A DNA stretch of 64,000 nucleotides, taken from positions 3,286,001-3,350,000 of the forward strand of contig NZ_CP159826.1 of assembly GCF_047729875.1 (NCBI RefSeq), given 5' to 3'. This document shows positions 26,883 through 35,430 of the stretch, in pieces. This DNA comes from Marimicrobium sp913061115. Its GTDB lineage: Bacteria; Pseudomonadota; Gammaproteobacteria; Pseudomonadales; Halieaceae. Every line of letters begins with the position of its first letter. Position 1 is the first letter of the stretch. The position numbers and the translations under genes were made by a program. The notes beneath the pieces were generated by a model. That model ran no database searches. It had not been told where the DNA came from and saw only the letters and a program-made list of their open reading frames with translations.

Positions 26883-27431
26883 TCAGTTCTTACAATGTTC
26901 CGGGATAGAATATTCCCCTTCAACTACGCACCATAACACTCCTCCAGAGGGTTTATATTCTGTCGTTTTTCCAGACTTATTATACTCGGAGCATATGGTT
27001 AATATAAAAGGGGGTGCATATTCCAGAACGTCAGGGACACACAACATACTACTAATAACTGGAGTTTCACCCCTATCGTTAAAATCACCGAGCTCTTGTT
27101 CTGCTCCGACTGCCAATTCTGAAATTTCTGAGGGAGGCATATTTGCAAAATCTTCGACCTGTTGAAGCATCATTTGCATAAAGGCATTACTCATATATGG
27201 ATTGTCTTGATAGCCCCTTATAGCTTCTTTTAGCGCAGGAAGGTTTTCATTTACTTCATTTACTTCATTTACTTCATTTACTTCATTTACTTCATTTACT
27301 TCATTTACTTCATTTACTATTTCTAACATTTGTTTTTCGTTGGCTTCAACTTTATCGACATCAGCAGAATATGATTCAACGCTAATCATTAAGATGCTTA
27401 GTCGCAGTATTGATGTAAATATATTCATCAC
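26883..27431 (-). CDS. Secreted protein with Val-Asn-Glu repeats
   Basis: 182 residues, family unknown. A signal peptide (residues 1-23, cleavage after SYSA) is followed by a helical, acidic region. That region contains eight perfect VNE triplets encoded by a 9-bp tandem array, and then a helical segment with several Met (YMSNAFMQMMLQQVEDF). The C-terminal half has three Cys residues likely to form disulfides. The gene is AT-rich compared with its surroundings and stands alone, which suggests transfer. RBS: GGAGATAG ahead of the ATG. Confidence 0.6.
   Translation of the reverse strand: MMNIFTSILRLSILMISVESYSADVDKVEANEKQMLEIVNEVNEVNEVNEVNEVNEVNEVNENLPALKEAIRGYQDNPYMSNAFMQMMLQQVEDFANMPPSEISELAVGAEQELGDFNDRGETPVISSMLCVPDVLEYAPPFILTICSEYNKSGKTTEYKPSGGVLWCVVEGEYSIPEHCKN
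27246..27317. repeat. Perfect 9-bp minisatellite, eight units
   Basis: The unit TTCATTTAC is repeated eight times without error. On the coding strand it encodes Glu-Val-Asn. Because the unit is a multiple of three, copy-number change alters protein length but keeps frame. Confidence 0.95.
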
Positions 27432-27916
27432 TATCTCCTAAGAACTTAAGTGCTCATTTTTTTAACCCGCTAACCCCAGTGTAGACTAAACTAGCCACAC
27501 TTAAATAGGATCGGTCACAGGCCCTATTTCACTCGTTTCATCTATTCAATATTTATCGCTATAAATCAGTAGGTTATATCTGAATGGCTAAGGCATAGAA
27601 TACACTTTTAAACACGTCCCGTGAGAGCTCCAAATTCTCCCTTCGAGGTATCACTGAGTCTGGTGTTTAAATGTTTGAAATCAGGATGCGGCGACGTCCA
27701 GTTTCCGAGACACCTCTGAATCCCCTGCCCTAGCTTACAGTGAGTCTCGGCACGCGCCCGAGTACGTCACCTGCGCGCCCACCACCATCCCGGGTACCCC
27801 GGGGACATTGCATCCCCGCTTACGCGAGTACAGTGTCGGCACAATAGGCTAGAATATTCAGGGCGTCTGCTTTCCACCCAAAGCGGACTCATTGTTATGC
27901 TTCTAGTGAGAAAATT
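27432..27916. other. Gap between the VNE gene and the SnoaL-like gene
   Basis: About 485 bases between divergent genes. No family-like coding sequence was found. The left part is AT-rich and the right part GC-richer with short palindromes such as CCCGGGTACCCCGGGG near 27788-27803. Promoters for both flanking genes are expected here. Confidence 0.4.
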
Positions 27917-28348
27917 ATGAATTCTGAAAGACTGGCGGCCATTGAAGCCATTAAGGTATTGAAAGCACGTTACTTTCGATACATGGATACCAAGCAATGG
28001 GACAAGTTGAGCACGGTGTTCACATCAGATCTGGTGGCGGATTTTCAAGAAGGGCCGGGAGAGATCTCTCACGGTCGCGATGTCTATATGGAGATGTTAA
28101 TCGGCGCAATTGGAGACGCTATAACCGTGCACCACGGACATACCCCAGAGATAACGCTGCTAAGTGATAGCACGGCAGAGGGTATTTGGGCGATGTACGA
28201 TATAGTTGACCACCCACAGTTTTTGCTCGAGGGTTGGGGGCATTACCACGAAAAATATCGAGCGGACAGCGACGGCAACTGGCGTATCACCGAACTCAAG
28301 TTAACTCGATTGAAGCTCAATTTCAGTGACAAAAAGGCCTTGCTCTGA
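27917..28348 (+). CDS. SnoaL-like / NTF2-fold protein
   Basis: 143 residues with the SnoaL_4 pattern: LKARYFRYMDTKQWDKLSTV, then VHHGHTPEITLLSDSTAEGIW and WRITELKLTRL. Members with this layout include ketosteroid-isomerase-like and dehydratase-like proteins and ring-hydroxylating dioxygenase beta-like folds. The His pair (VHHGH) could line the active cavity. It precedes a MaoC-like gene and a P450, which suggests a small catabolic set for steroid- or terpene-like compounds. The exact reaction is unknown. Confidence 0.82.
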   Translation: MNSERLAAIEAIKVLKARYFRYMDTKQWDKLSTVFTSDLVADFQEGPGEISHGRDVYMEMLIGAIGDAITVHHGHTPEITLLSDSTAEGIWAMYDIVDHPQFLLEGWGHYHEKYRADSDGNWRITELKLTRLKLNFSDKKALL

Positions 28349-28416
28349 CAACACGCACTCTGCGTGCATAGTGCTGTGTATACATTTTCTCCGTCTTACC
28401 TAACGAGATTTACAGA

Positions 28417-28860
28417 ATGCTCTATTTTGAAGATATTCAGCTGAACGTGCGACAAGAATCAACGTCCACTACCTTGACGAAAGAGGAAATAATTAGCTTT
28501 GCAAAAGAGTATGACCCTCAACCCTTCCACATCGATGAAGAAGCCGCCAAAGACTACCCGTTTGGGCTCATAGCTTCAGGTGCCCATACTTACGCGATAA
28601 GTTTGAAACTGTGGAATACTATTTCTACAGAAGCAGTTGCCTCTATTGGCGGACTGGGTATCGATGAGATGCGCTTATCTCATCCTGTTAAACCTGGAGA
28701 TCAATTAAGGGTGCAGACATACAATGAGAGCAAGAGGCAATCAAAAAGTCGGCCTGAATACGGGATACTGGTCAGCAAAGTTAATGTCATTAATCAGAAT
28801 AATGAGATTGTCCTGAGTTACAAAACGGCAGCCCTTATTGCGAAAAGACCGTTACCATAA
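28417..28860 (+). CDS. MaoC-like hydratase
   Basis: 147 residues with the hotdog fold and the hydratase-2 motif: DPQPFHIDEEAAKDYPFGLI, then ASGAHT, which carries the Asp-His pair. MaoC proteins hydrate enoyl-CoA. The single-domain size fits the R-specific enoyl-CoA hydratases and the dehydratases of sterol side-chain pathways. It lies 68 bases after the SnoaL-like gene and ~100 bases before the interrupted P450, all on the plus strand. Confidence 0.88.
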   Translation: MLYFEDIQLNVRQESTSTTLTKEEIISFAKEYDPQPFHIDEEAAKDYPFGLIASGAHTYAISLKLWNTISTEAVASIGGLGIDEMRLSHPVKPGDQLRVQTYNESKRQSKSRPEYGILVSKVNVINQNNEIVLSYKTAALIAKRPLP

Positions 28861-28964
28861 ACATCAGCCGCCGGTATGATCGCCTCTATAAAGCCTATAG
28901 CGCTTTTTAGGCCCCTCAAATCTGCTAAGCTGGGCGAAATAACGCTACTGCACAGGAGTTCGTC

Positions 28965-30209
28965 ATGAGCCAATGCCCCTATATCAATTTACTGGGACTG
29001 GATACCTACGTTAACGGTATGCCCTATGCCGAGCTGGCGAAAATTCGCGCAGCAGGCTCCATGGTGAAAATGGATGACCCCGAGAACGGCGTGCCTTACT
29101 GGGCTGTCGTAAAGCGCGACGCACTAGACTATGTCTCCCAAAACCCAACATTATTCTCGTCTAATGAGCAGGGGCCTTTCCCCACCGAGGTACCTCCCGG
29201 GCAGGAAGAGATCAACCAGATTATGCTCGACAACTTCATTATTGCTATGGATCCGCCCAAACACATGAAGTATCGCAAGGTCGTGCGGGACGCATTTACA
29301 CCCAAAGCGGTGGGAGAAATGGAGCCGTGGTTACGTCAACACGCTAAAGACATCATTGACCGGGTTGCTGCGCGCGGCGAATGCGAGTTTGTCGAGGAAG
29401 TTGCCGCCGAGTTGCCGTTAATGGCCATACTTGAAATTCTTGGCGTACCGCAGAAAGACCGCAAGCAATTTTTCAGCTGGACCAACATCATGGCTTTTGC
29501 GGACGACCCTGACATCGCTACGTCTCTAGAAGAAGCCCAGGCGGCTAGCTTCGAAGTTATTGCCTACGCAATGGCGCTGGCGGCTGAGCAGCGCAAAAAC
29601 CCTACCAGCACTGCGGTACAGGCGCTGCTCAATGGCGAGGTCGAAGGCGAAAAGATGAGCGAAGAGCTGTTCGCTTAGATGTTCATCCTCATTATGGTCG
29701 GCGGCAACGAAAGTACTCGCACCGCAATAGCACACGGCATGCGCCTGCTAATGGAGAATCCCGAACAGTTACAGTACCTAGTTGATCACCCCGAGGACAT
29801 CTCACAGGCGGTAGAGGAAATGCTGCGCTACAACACGGCCTTTATTGCGATGCGGCGCACCGCCACACAGGACGTCGAATGGAACGGTCACAATATCAAA
29901 AAGGGCGACAAGGTGATCTTGCACTATCACGCGGTGAATCACGACGAGGATGCATTCGGAGACGATGCGATGGTATTCGATATTCACCGTCATAAGCGCA
30001 TTCCAAATTTACGCGGTGAGATACGTTCCTTTGGGGTGGGCGAACACTTCTGCCTGGGCATGAGCCTAGCGCGTCTGGAGATGAACATTATGTTCGAGGA
30101 GATAATCCCGCGCCTGCGCAATGCAAAACTTGCTGGCGATACGACCTATATGCGTTCTTACTTTATCAATACCATCAAGGCCATGCCGATTACATTCGAT
30201 CCCCAGTGA
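28965..30209 (+). pseudogene. Second cytochrome P450 with one in-frame amber codon
   Basis: 415 codons in one frame, the same length as the P450 at 25032, interrupted only by TAG at codon 238 (29676-29678). In the paralog this position is Trp (TFGWIFLMI against LFA-stop-MFILI), so a TGG to TAG change explains it. All key motifs survive on the far side: VGGNESTR, EEMLRYN and the heme site FGVGEHFCLGMSLAR. The protein is therefore cut just before the oxygen-binding helix unless the stop is read through. RBS: AGGAG ahead of ATG 28965. It could be a recent mutation or a sequencing error. Confidence 0.85.
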
Positions 30210-30340
30210 AGTACCCGCCGCAGCGTGCTATTTCTTGCCCATAAAATGGAGTCTAAAAAAACACATCAAGAAACCCGGGAACACGTTTCGCGAACGTTTC
30301 AACAGCGTTGGCCGCCAATTCCTGTGGGTTAACGTAGCCG

Positions 30341-30910
30341 CTATCGTTCGACCGACAATTTTTCTTGTTGCCATCTATCCAGAAACCGCCAAAGGGTTGC
30401 GCAGACCAGCGCATGCTCGATAGTAGCATCCAACAAAAGCGGCCTGAGGCGATCGATCGGGACAAGCTCTACTTCAGTCTTTTCTGTTTCACTATGGTTC
30501 GTTATCGGCCTGTACTCGGTGACATGACCGTAAAAGGTATGCAGACTGTTATTAAACAGAGCGGGGTTGGGGTTCAACTCACCCAAGCTATACGGTTTCT
30601 TCACCACGTACCCTGTCTCCTCATGACACTCCCGAGCAGCAGCTTTGCGTGGTTCCTCTCCAGCATCCACCATGCCACCCGGTATCTCCAGCGTGACACG
30701 TTGACTCCCGTGACGGTATTGACGAATCATCACAACCTCATTGTGCTCTGTGATAGGCACCAGATTGACCCAATTCAAGCTATCGATGAAGACAAATCGA
30801 TGCTCTTTTTCAGTATAGGGAGAAACATCAGTGGCTTCGCAAAAATCAAATATTCGTGTCTTTTGCAAAACCTGACTTTCTTTACGCGTCCAATTTTTTA
30901 TCCTGGTCAC
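30341..30910 (-). CDS. Nudix hydrolase, ADP-ribose pyrophosphatase type
   Basis: 189 residues from GTG 30910. The Nudix box is intact: GGMVDAGEEPRKAAARECHE followed by ETG (GX5EX7REUXEEXG). Upstream residues VVMIRQYRHG and TLEIPGG match ADP-ribose and GDP-mannose pyrophosphatases of the NudF group. It should hydrolyse nucleotide-sugar diphosphates with magnesium. It is convergent with the interrupted P450. The Pro-Asn-Pro motif (LNPNPALFNN) after the box is typical of this group. Confidence 0.88.
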   Translation of the reverse strand: MTRIKNWTRKESQVLQKTRIFDFCEATDVSPYTEKEHRFVFIDSLNWVNLVPITEHNEVVMIRQYRHGSQRVTLEIPGGMVDAGEEPRKAAARECHEETGYVVKKPYSLGELNPNPALFNNSLHTFYGHVTEYRPITNHSETEKTEVELVPIDRLRPLLLDATIEHALVCATLWRFLDRWQQEKLSVER

Positions 30911-31041
30911 TACAGTATCCGTGCTCCAAAGTGCAGTTCGCTACAGAGTGTGCTCTTGCTAGACACCCCACGCCGTTAGTGCTCTGCGCGCTGCGGCTTC
31001 TTCACTCTCGGGGATAGGTGCGCGACTAAATAGCCTGACAA

Positions 31042-31440
31042 TTAAATGGCAGAACCTTCCCTTTGGATAGCAATCCATGCTTCGATCGTTCCTCCGACTT
31101 TAATCGGCAGCACTCTCCAGTACATGATAAAGGGGGTGCCATCTTTTTTATAATTGATTGCTTTCCCCTCGAATTTCCCGCCCGACCGGAGCGCCTCCGT
31201 CAGGCGATTGATGACTTTTTTGTCAGTACCCGGGCCCTGAAGGATCCGCGGGGTTTTTCCTATAACCGCAGACGGATCATGTCCGGTGAGCTTTTTAAAT
31301 GCTTTATTGGCGTAGGTGATCTTGCCACTGGATGTGGCGTCCGTTATCAATATGGAGTCGAAGCTATTCGCCGCAAGCACCTTCAGCAGGGTCAGGCTAG
31401 TTTCAGTGTTACCAAGCGTTGTCTCAATTGCAGAAGCCAT
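31042..31440 (-). CDS. Stand-alone PAS domain protein, LOV-like without the cysteine
   Basis: 132 residues from ATG 31440, the first start that gives a protein beginning just before the domain; the frame is open further upstream. The PAS core reads ILITDATSSGKITYANKAF, then LTGHDPSAVIGKTPRILQGP and ending TPFIMYWRVLPIKV. In LOV photoreceptors the GXNCRFLQ motif carries the flavin-binding Cys; here the place reads GKTPRILQ, so no photoadduct can form. There is no output domain, so it may bind a cofactor or act through a partner kinase or cyclase. Confidence 0.82.
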   Translation of the reverse strand: MASAIETTLGNTETSLTLLKVLAANSFDSILITDATSSGKITYANKAFKKLTGHDPSAVIGKTPRILQGPGTDKKVINRLTEALRSGGKFEGKAINYKKDGTPFIMYWRVLPIKVGGTIEAWIAIQREGSAI

Positions 31441-31609
31441 TTTACACTCTCGTTGTTGGTGGGGTAACCGATATATACGGACCGAGGGCACACTGGGATC
31501 ACTCCCTACTGAAAAATTAATACTCGTGGAGCTGAAAAACTGCCTAAACACTTGACGCACAAGCATTGTCACTTGTCTGCACCTTTTGAAGAGGGCAAGG
31601 GCAAAGGTG

Positions 31610-32497
31610 CTATGACGTCTGACTGCCCCTAACCTGGTTGCGGTCTGGCAGCCCCCAGCGGCGCCACATCAGCGGCAGCAGCAGCAGGCGATCAAGCCGC
31701 GAATCGCCGCTCTTGCGGAGGTATTCAAGGCCCACGGCCATCACTGCAGTATCCTCAAAAGGGACCTTGCGTGCTGTGCCAAACAAATAGTCAAACCAAG
31801 GGACGACGGTGCCATAGTTGCTATTGGTAAACTGTGGGTCAGGGCTATGGTGCAGGCGGTGAAAGTCTGGCGTGACAATGATGTTACGCAATACTCGATC
31901 TACTGCAGCGGGCAGATAAATATTACTGTGGTTGAACAGTACTAGGAGCACTCGGACCAGCTGGTAAAAAACCAGTATTAGTGTGGGCGCACCAAAAAGG
32001 AGAAAAATCGGCAACAGTATGATGGTGTCTATCGCCACCTCCGCGGTGTGGTGCCTTTGGGAAGTGGTCACATCAAAGGTGGTATCTGTATGGTGCACGG
32101 CATGCAGGCGCCAAAGGCCGCTAACTCGATGAAAAAGCCGGTGAATCCAGTAGCTTGCGAACTCAACCAGTACGACTATAAGCGCGATCGCCACGAGCGG
32201 CTGCAGCCGCTCATAAAGTCCGGGGTCGGGGAAATATGAACGCAACAGCGCCCAATTTCCAAGTTGCAGAGTGAGCCAAAACAATACGAAGAAGTTAATG
32301 CTGGCGAGAAACCAGTTGGTGAGCCAATGTCCCACAGGAACACTCATGCTATGTCGTCTAGGCCACAGTTGCTCAAGCACCAGCAGAACCAGCATGCCGC
32401 CAAAGATCACCACTAGCAGGAAGAGACTTTGCTGGTCAATGAGATAGGCGAGCCTCGGATCGTCGTGTGACGGCGCGAGAGTGATGCTATTCGACAT
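31610..32497 (-). CDS. Sterol desaturase / fatty acid hydroxylase family protein
   Basis: 295 residues with about four membrane helices. The di-iron histidine boxes are present: HRLFHR, LHAVHHTD with DVTTSQRHH, and FHRLHHSPD. The family hydroxylates or desaturates lipids such as sterols, fatty acids and carotenoids with oxygen. The third box, NSNYGTVVPWFDYLFGT, follows the pattern of bacterial members. It lies 28 bases downstream of the midcut-like protein on the same strand, so they may share a transcript. Confidence 0.9.
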   Translation of the reverse strand: MSNSITLAPSHDDPRLAYLIDQQSLFLLVVIFGGMLVLLVLEQLWPRRHSMSVPVGHWLTNWFLASINFFVLFWLTLQLGNWALLRSYFPDPGLYERLQPLVAIALIVVLVEFASYWIHRLFHRVSGLWRLHAVHHTDTTFDVTTSQRHHTAEVAIDTIILLPIFLLFGAPTLILVFYQLVRVLLVLFNHSNIYLPAAVDRVLRNIIVTPDFHRLHHSPDPQFTNSNYGTVVPWFDYLFGTARKVPFEDTAVMAVGLEYLRKSGDSRLDRLLLLPLMWRRWGLPDRNQVRGSQTS

Positions 32498-32525
32498 GGT
32501 TGCTATGGGGCCTCAAGAATGACCG

Positions 32526-33062
32526 CTATGGCACCACTCTGCAGTCTATTTCACAGTGATCTGTGTCCGCCAGCTCGGCTCCAACGTCACAGGCATCGGG
32601 TAAATTGAACCAAACGGAATTGCAATCCTGCTCGCGGGTGAAAACCGGGGACCCTATGGTCATGGGGACGCCGGATGCGTTGGTGTAAATATTTTGGGTA
32701 TCACCCGAAATATTTATCCTCTCGCCCGTCGGATCGGATATCGTCTTGCTGCCCTGAGCATAAGCTTCGTGGAAAAGGCTGGCGCCACCGCCTGCACTGG
32801 CCAGCGCTGCCAGAACAAGCGCGCCTGCGATAACGGAGGCAGTACCGTTTTGCCGCTTTCTGAACGCTACAAACGCGATAAAGACCAGCAGCAGAGAAAG
32901 TAATATCAATAGAGTACTGCCCAGCATCGGAACGGCCGTGGCCGACACGGCCGCCGGCGAAAACGTGATAGAGCCGGCACTACCCCCGGCTGACACTGTG
33001 GAGGCGCCAAACAATAGTGCGCTGCCCGTTAGAATGGATAGTGGCTGCCGGATATTTTTCAT
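32526..33062 (-). CDS. Midcut-by-XrtH-like protein
   Basis: About 178 residues from ATG 33062, which opens a clear signal peptide (cleavage near VSA, residue 25). In the middle lies an IPTL-like sorting signal: VPMLG, a hydrophobic helix (LLILLSLLLVFIAFVAF) and the basic stop RKRQ. A second hydrophobic stretch and a Cys-containing C-terminal domain follow (REQDC, DACDV, HCEIDC). A sorting signal in the middle and not at the end is the mark of the midcut-by-XrtH family, processed by exosortase H, which is not in this window. Function after cleavage is unknown. Confidence 0.65.
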   Translation of the reverse strand: MKNIRQPLSILTGSALLFGASTVSAGGSAGSITFSPAAVSATAVPMLGSTLLILLSLLLVFIAFVAFRKRQNGTASVIAGALVLAALASAGGGASLFHEAYAQGSKTISDPTGERINISGDTQNIYTNASGVPMTIGSPVFTREQDCNSVWFNLPDACDVGAELADTDHCEIDCRVVP

Positions 33063-33174
33063 AGCATTATCTCTGTTTATTTTTTTCTGCGGAATTGGAC
33101 GGACATTTAAGCCCAAAAGGCTGAGTTCTGTCTAGCGGTAATAGGACTGTCTAAACAAAGAGTACTCATTGTAT

Positions 33175-33196
33175 TTCTGTACCGTTTGGTACAGAA
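33175..33196 (+). promoter_or_regulatory. Operator palindrome of the TetR regulator
   Basis: Perfect 9-bp arms TTCTGTACC (33175-33183) and GGTACAGAA (33188-33196) are separated by GTTT. The site ends 29 bases before the TetR start codon. Position and symmetry fit autoregulation and control of the dehalogenase genes. It could also affect the divergent gene at 33062. Confidence 0.8.
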
Positions 33197-33225
33197 TAGG
33201 GGTTCTGTTTTCATCGAGACCGCAA

Positions 33226-33813
33226 ATGGCTAGGCCCACCGAATTCGATCGCACTAAAGCCTTAGAAGCTGCCATGAAACTTTTCTGGGTCCGGGGTTTT
33301 ATCGCAACCTCGCTGCCAGACCTGCTTGAAGCCATGGGTATAGCGCGCTCCAGCTTTTACGCCAGCTTCCACACCAAACGAGATTTGTTCATAGAGTGTC
33401 TGGAGCTGTTTGGAGATCGTACCCTCGCGATGATTAACGAAGGCGCCAAATCACTGCATCCCAGCGCCCTGCCCCACGCGTTTTTCGAATCTACCGTGAT
33501 GAATGTGTCTAGCCGCAAGGCAAAGCAGGGTTGCATGATGGTAAATACCGTACTGGAACTAGCCGATGCAGATCCAGAGCTCAATCAACTGGCGACACAA
33601 AAACTCAATTCGATTGAGCAAGCCTTTGCAACAGCCTTTTCACTGGCGCAGAAAAACGGCGAACTGGATACTACACACAGCCCTAAAGAATTGGCCAGCC
33701 TAGTGATGACAATTAACCTAGGACTGCGGGTACTAAGCCGTCAAAATAAATCTCGAGAAGAACTCGAATCTATTATCGAAAACAGCTTGTCCCTACTCGG
33801 ACTCGCTGCTTGA
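33226..33813 (+). CDS. TetR-family transcriptional regulator
   Basis: 195 residues from ATG 33226; the frame is open upstream, but the operator lies there and the domain starts right after this Met. The helix-turn-helix reads ALEAAMKLFWVRGFIATSLP, then MGIARSSFYASFHTKRDLF, a classical TetR recognition helix. The C-terminal ligand domain resembles the AcrR/TetR_C_16 type (GCMMVNTVLELADADPELN). It heads an operon with a haloalkane dehalogenase 30 bases downstream, so it is likely to respond to a halogenated or related hydrophobic compound. The effector is unknown. Confidence 0.92.
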   Translation: MARPTEFDRTKALEAAMKLFWVRGFIATSLPDLLEAMGIARSSFYASFHTKRDLFIECLELFGDRTLAMINEGAKSLHPSALPHAFFESTVMNVSSRKAKQGCMMVNTVLELADADPELNQLATQKLNSIEQAFATAFSLAQKNGELDTTHSPKELASLVMTINLGLRVLSRQNKSREELESIIENSLSLLGLAA

Positions 33814-33843
33814 ATCCTAATGCAGCTATAAGGAAGCCTTGCC

Positions 33844-34722
33844 ATGTTGTCTGAAACCATGTCCTATGAGAAAAAATTTGCCTCGGTCAAGGGCAAGCAA
33901 ATTGCCTATGTCGAGGAAGGCAGCGGCGATCCTATTGTATTGCTACACGGCAACCCAACGTCCTCTTTTTTGTGGCGCAATGTGATTCCCGAGCTTGTCG
34001 AGTCTGGCCGGGTCATTGTCCCTGACCTGATTGGACAGGGTGATTCGGAAAAACTTCCCGCGAGCGATGGGCCAGAGCGTTACAGCCTGGAAGTCGCTTA
34101 CAGTTATGTTGATGGTCTGCTGGAAAGCATTGGCGCCAACGAAAATGTTACGCTGGTTATTCATGATTGGGGGACCGGCGTTGGTTTTCTCTGGGCAATG
34201 CGTCATCCAGCTGCAGTAAAGGGTGTCGCCTACATGGAAGGCATTGTTAAGCCCGTCAGCTGGCGTGATTGGCCTGAAAGCGCAGTGGGAATCTTTAAAG
34301 GCTTCCGCTCGGACAAAGGCGAGGATCTGATCCTCAACCGCAATATGTTTATCGAGGGCGTACTACCATCATCTGTCATCCGACCATTAAGCAATACAGA
34401 GATGGATGCCTATCGTGCACCTCATCTTGAGACAGACGATCGACAGCCGCTACTGAACTGGCCACGGCAGATCCCCATCGAAGGTGAACCCAAGGATGTA
34501 GTGGCCCTGGTGAACGAATACGGCGCGTTCATGGCCGCCAGCGATATACCAAAGTTATTCATCAATGCAGACCCCGGTTCCATTCTTGTGGGGGCACAGC
34601 GCGAATTTTGTCGCAGCTGGCCGAATCAGCAGGAAGTGACCGTGAAGGGCCTCCATTTTATACAGGAAGACTCACCCGTTGAGATTGGCCAAGCAGTGGC
34701 CAATTGGTTAAAAGCTCTCTAG
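33844..34722 (+). CDS. Haloalkane dehalogenase
   Basis: 292 residues, alpha/beta hydrolase fold. All hallmarks of the HLD-II group are visible: HGNPTSSFLWRN (the Asn binds halide), nucleophile Asp108 with the second halide-binding Trp in HDWGTGVGF, catalytic acid Glu132 in YMEGIV, and His271 in GLHFIQED. It replaces halogen by hydroxyl on haloalkanes. It is cotranscribed with a TetR regulator and a DUF1330 protein. Some marine members act on unknown natural halogenated compounds. RBS: AAGGAAG. The native substrate cannot be told from sequence. Confidence 0.93.
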   Translation: MLSETMSYEKKFASVKGKQIAYVEEGSGDPIVLLHGNPTSSFLWRNVIPELVESGRVIVPDLIGQGDSEKLPASDGPERYSLEVAYSYVDGLLESIGANENVTLVIHDWGTGVGFLWAMRHPAAVKGVAYMEGIVKPVSWRDWPESAVGIFKGFRSDKGEDLILNRNMFIEGVLPSSVIRPLSNTEMDAYRAPHLETDDRQPLLNWPRQIPIEGEPKDVVALVNEYGAFMAASDIPKLFINADPGSILVGAQREFCRSWPNQQEVTVKGLHFIQEDSPVEIGQAVANWLKAL

Positions 34723-34761
34723 CCAACCCAGTCCCACAAAGAAACCAAAAGGATCAAAATA

Positions 34762-35076
34762 ATGTCAGATACAGCCGTATATATCATTGCCAACCTCGTA
34801 ACGCACGACAAGGCGGAGTACTTAAAGTATGAGAAGGGGTTTTTCCCACTGTTAAAAAAACACGGTGGCTCCTTCATCACCTATGACGATAATATCAAAC
34901 ATATGGAAGGTACCGAGCCCAGGCCGGGTCGCATCGTAATATTTCAGTTCCCTTCAGAGTCCGCCGCAGAGACCTGGTACAACGACCCAGACTATCAGGC
35001 CCTCTCTGAATACCGCAGGGCGGGGGCAGAACTGAAGTCACTGACGATGGTGCACGGACTTCCACCGAGGAAGTAG
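34762..35076 (+). CDS. DUF1330 protein
   Basis: 104 residues of a ferredoxin-like alpha/beta fold (dimeric alpha-beta barrel superfamily). It starts AVYIIANLVTHDKAEYLKYE and contains GRIVIFQFPSESAAETWYND, then PDYQALSEYR, all typical of DUF1330. Function unknown in general. Here it follows the dehalogenase by 39 bases with its own RBS (AAAAGGATC) and is followed by a hairpin terminator, so it is the last gene of the operon. Confidence 0.88.
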   Translation: MSDTAVYIIANLVTHDKAEYLKYEKGFFPLLKKHGGSFITYDDNIKHMEGTEPRPGRIVIFQFPSESAAETWYNDPDYQALSEYRRAGAELKSLTMVHGLPPRK

Positions 35077-35097
35077 CTGCAGCTATCGCCTGAAGTC

Positions 35098-35122
35098 TTC
35101 GCCCACCAAGGTGGGCGAATTT
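35098..35122 (+). terminator. Hairpin terminator after the dehalogenase operon
   Basis: TTCGCCCACC (35098-35107) and GGTGGGCGAA (35110-35119) form a perfect 10-bp stem around a very short loop, followed by a short T run. It lies 21 bases after the DUF1330 stop. Confidence 0.7.
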
Positions 35123-35430
35123 CCGATCCAAAAGAAAACTAGTGTGCGCATTCCAGCGGGGGTATTTTTAGGGTGCCAGATACAAACTTCTTGGTGGGAT
35201 GTTTCATGCGATTGCGTCTCTAATCAATTGGACTCCATTGGCGCATTGACTGAAATAAAAGTGCCCCTAAAATAAGCAAGGCTAGCGATAGTGCGCTGGG
35301 GACGTTAGAGTAACTGCTTCATTGATGAGAGGATTCTCGCATGACCAGTCTCATACGCCAGATCATACAGGCGTTTTCAATACTCTCGCCTGTGAGGCAT
35401 ATATTGCATACAGTAATTGAGGTCTAAGGT
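35123..35430. other. Gap before the GT4 gene
   Basis: No gene recognised; only short unsupported frames occur. The promoter of the GT4 gene should be in the right half. Confidence 0.35.

Noticed and set aside
26755..27165. 136-codon plus-strand frame
   Set aside because: It runs antisense through the VNE-repeat gene and has no likeness to known proteins.
27246..27317. Direct repeats as a CRISPR array
   Set aside because: Units are 9 bp, contiguous and coding, without spacers; no cas genes in the window.
15702..30209. Genome-wide amber suppression explaining the TAG codons in the transposase and P450
   Set aside because: Many intact genes here end in TAG (for example 6083 and 12499), and other broken genes carry TAA, so ordinary nonsense mutation is simpler.
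31214..31231. TTTTTTGTCAGTACC, similar to the IS6-type end
   Set aside because: It lies inside the PAS gene and encodes a conserved part of the domain (GTDKK); no partner end nearby.
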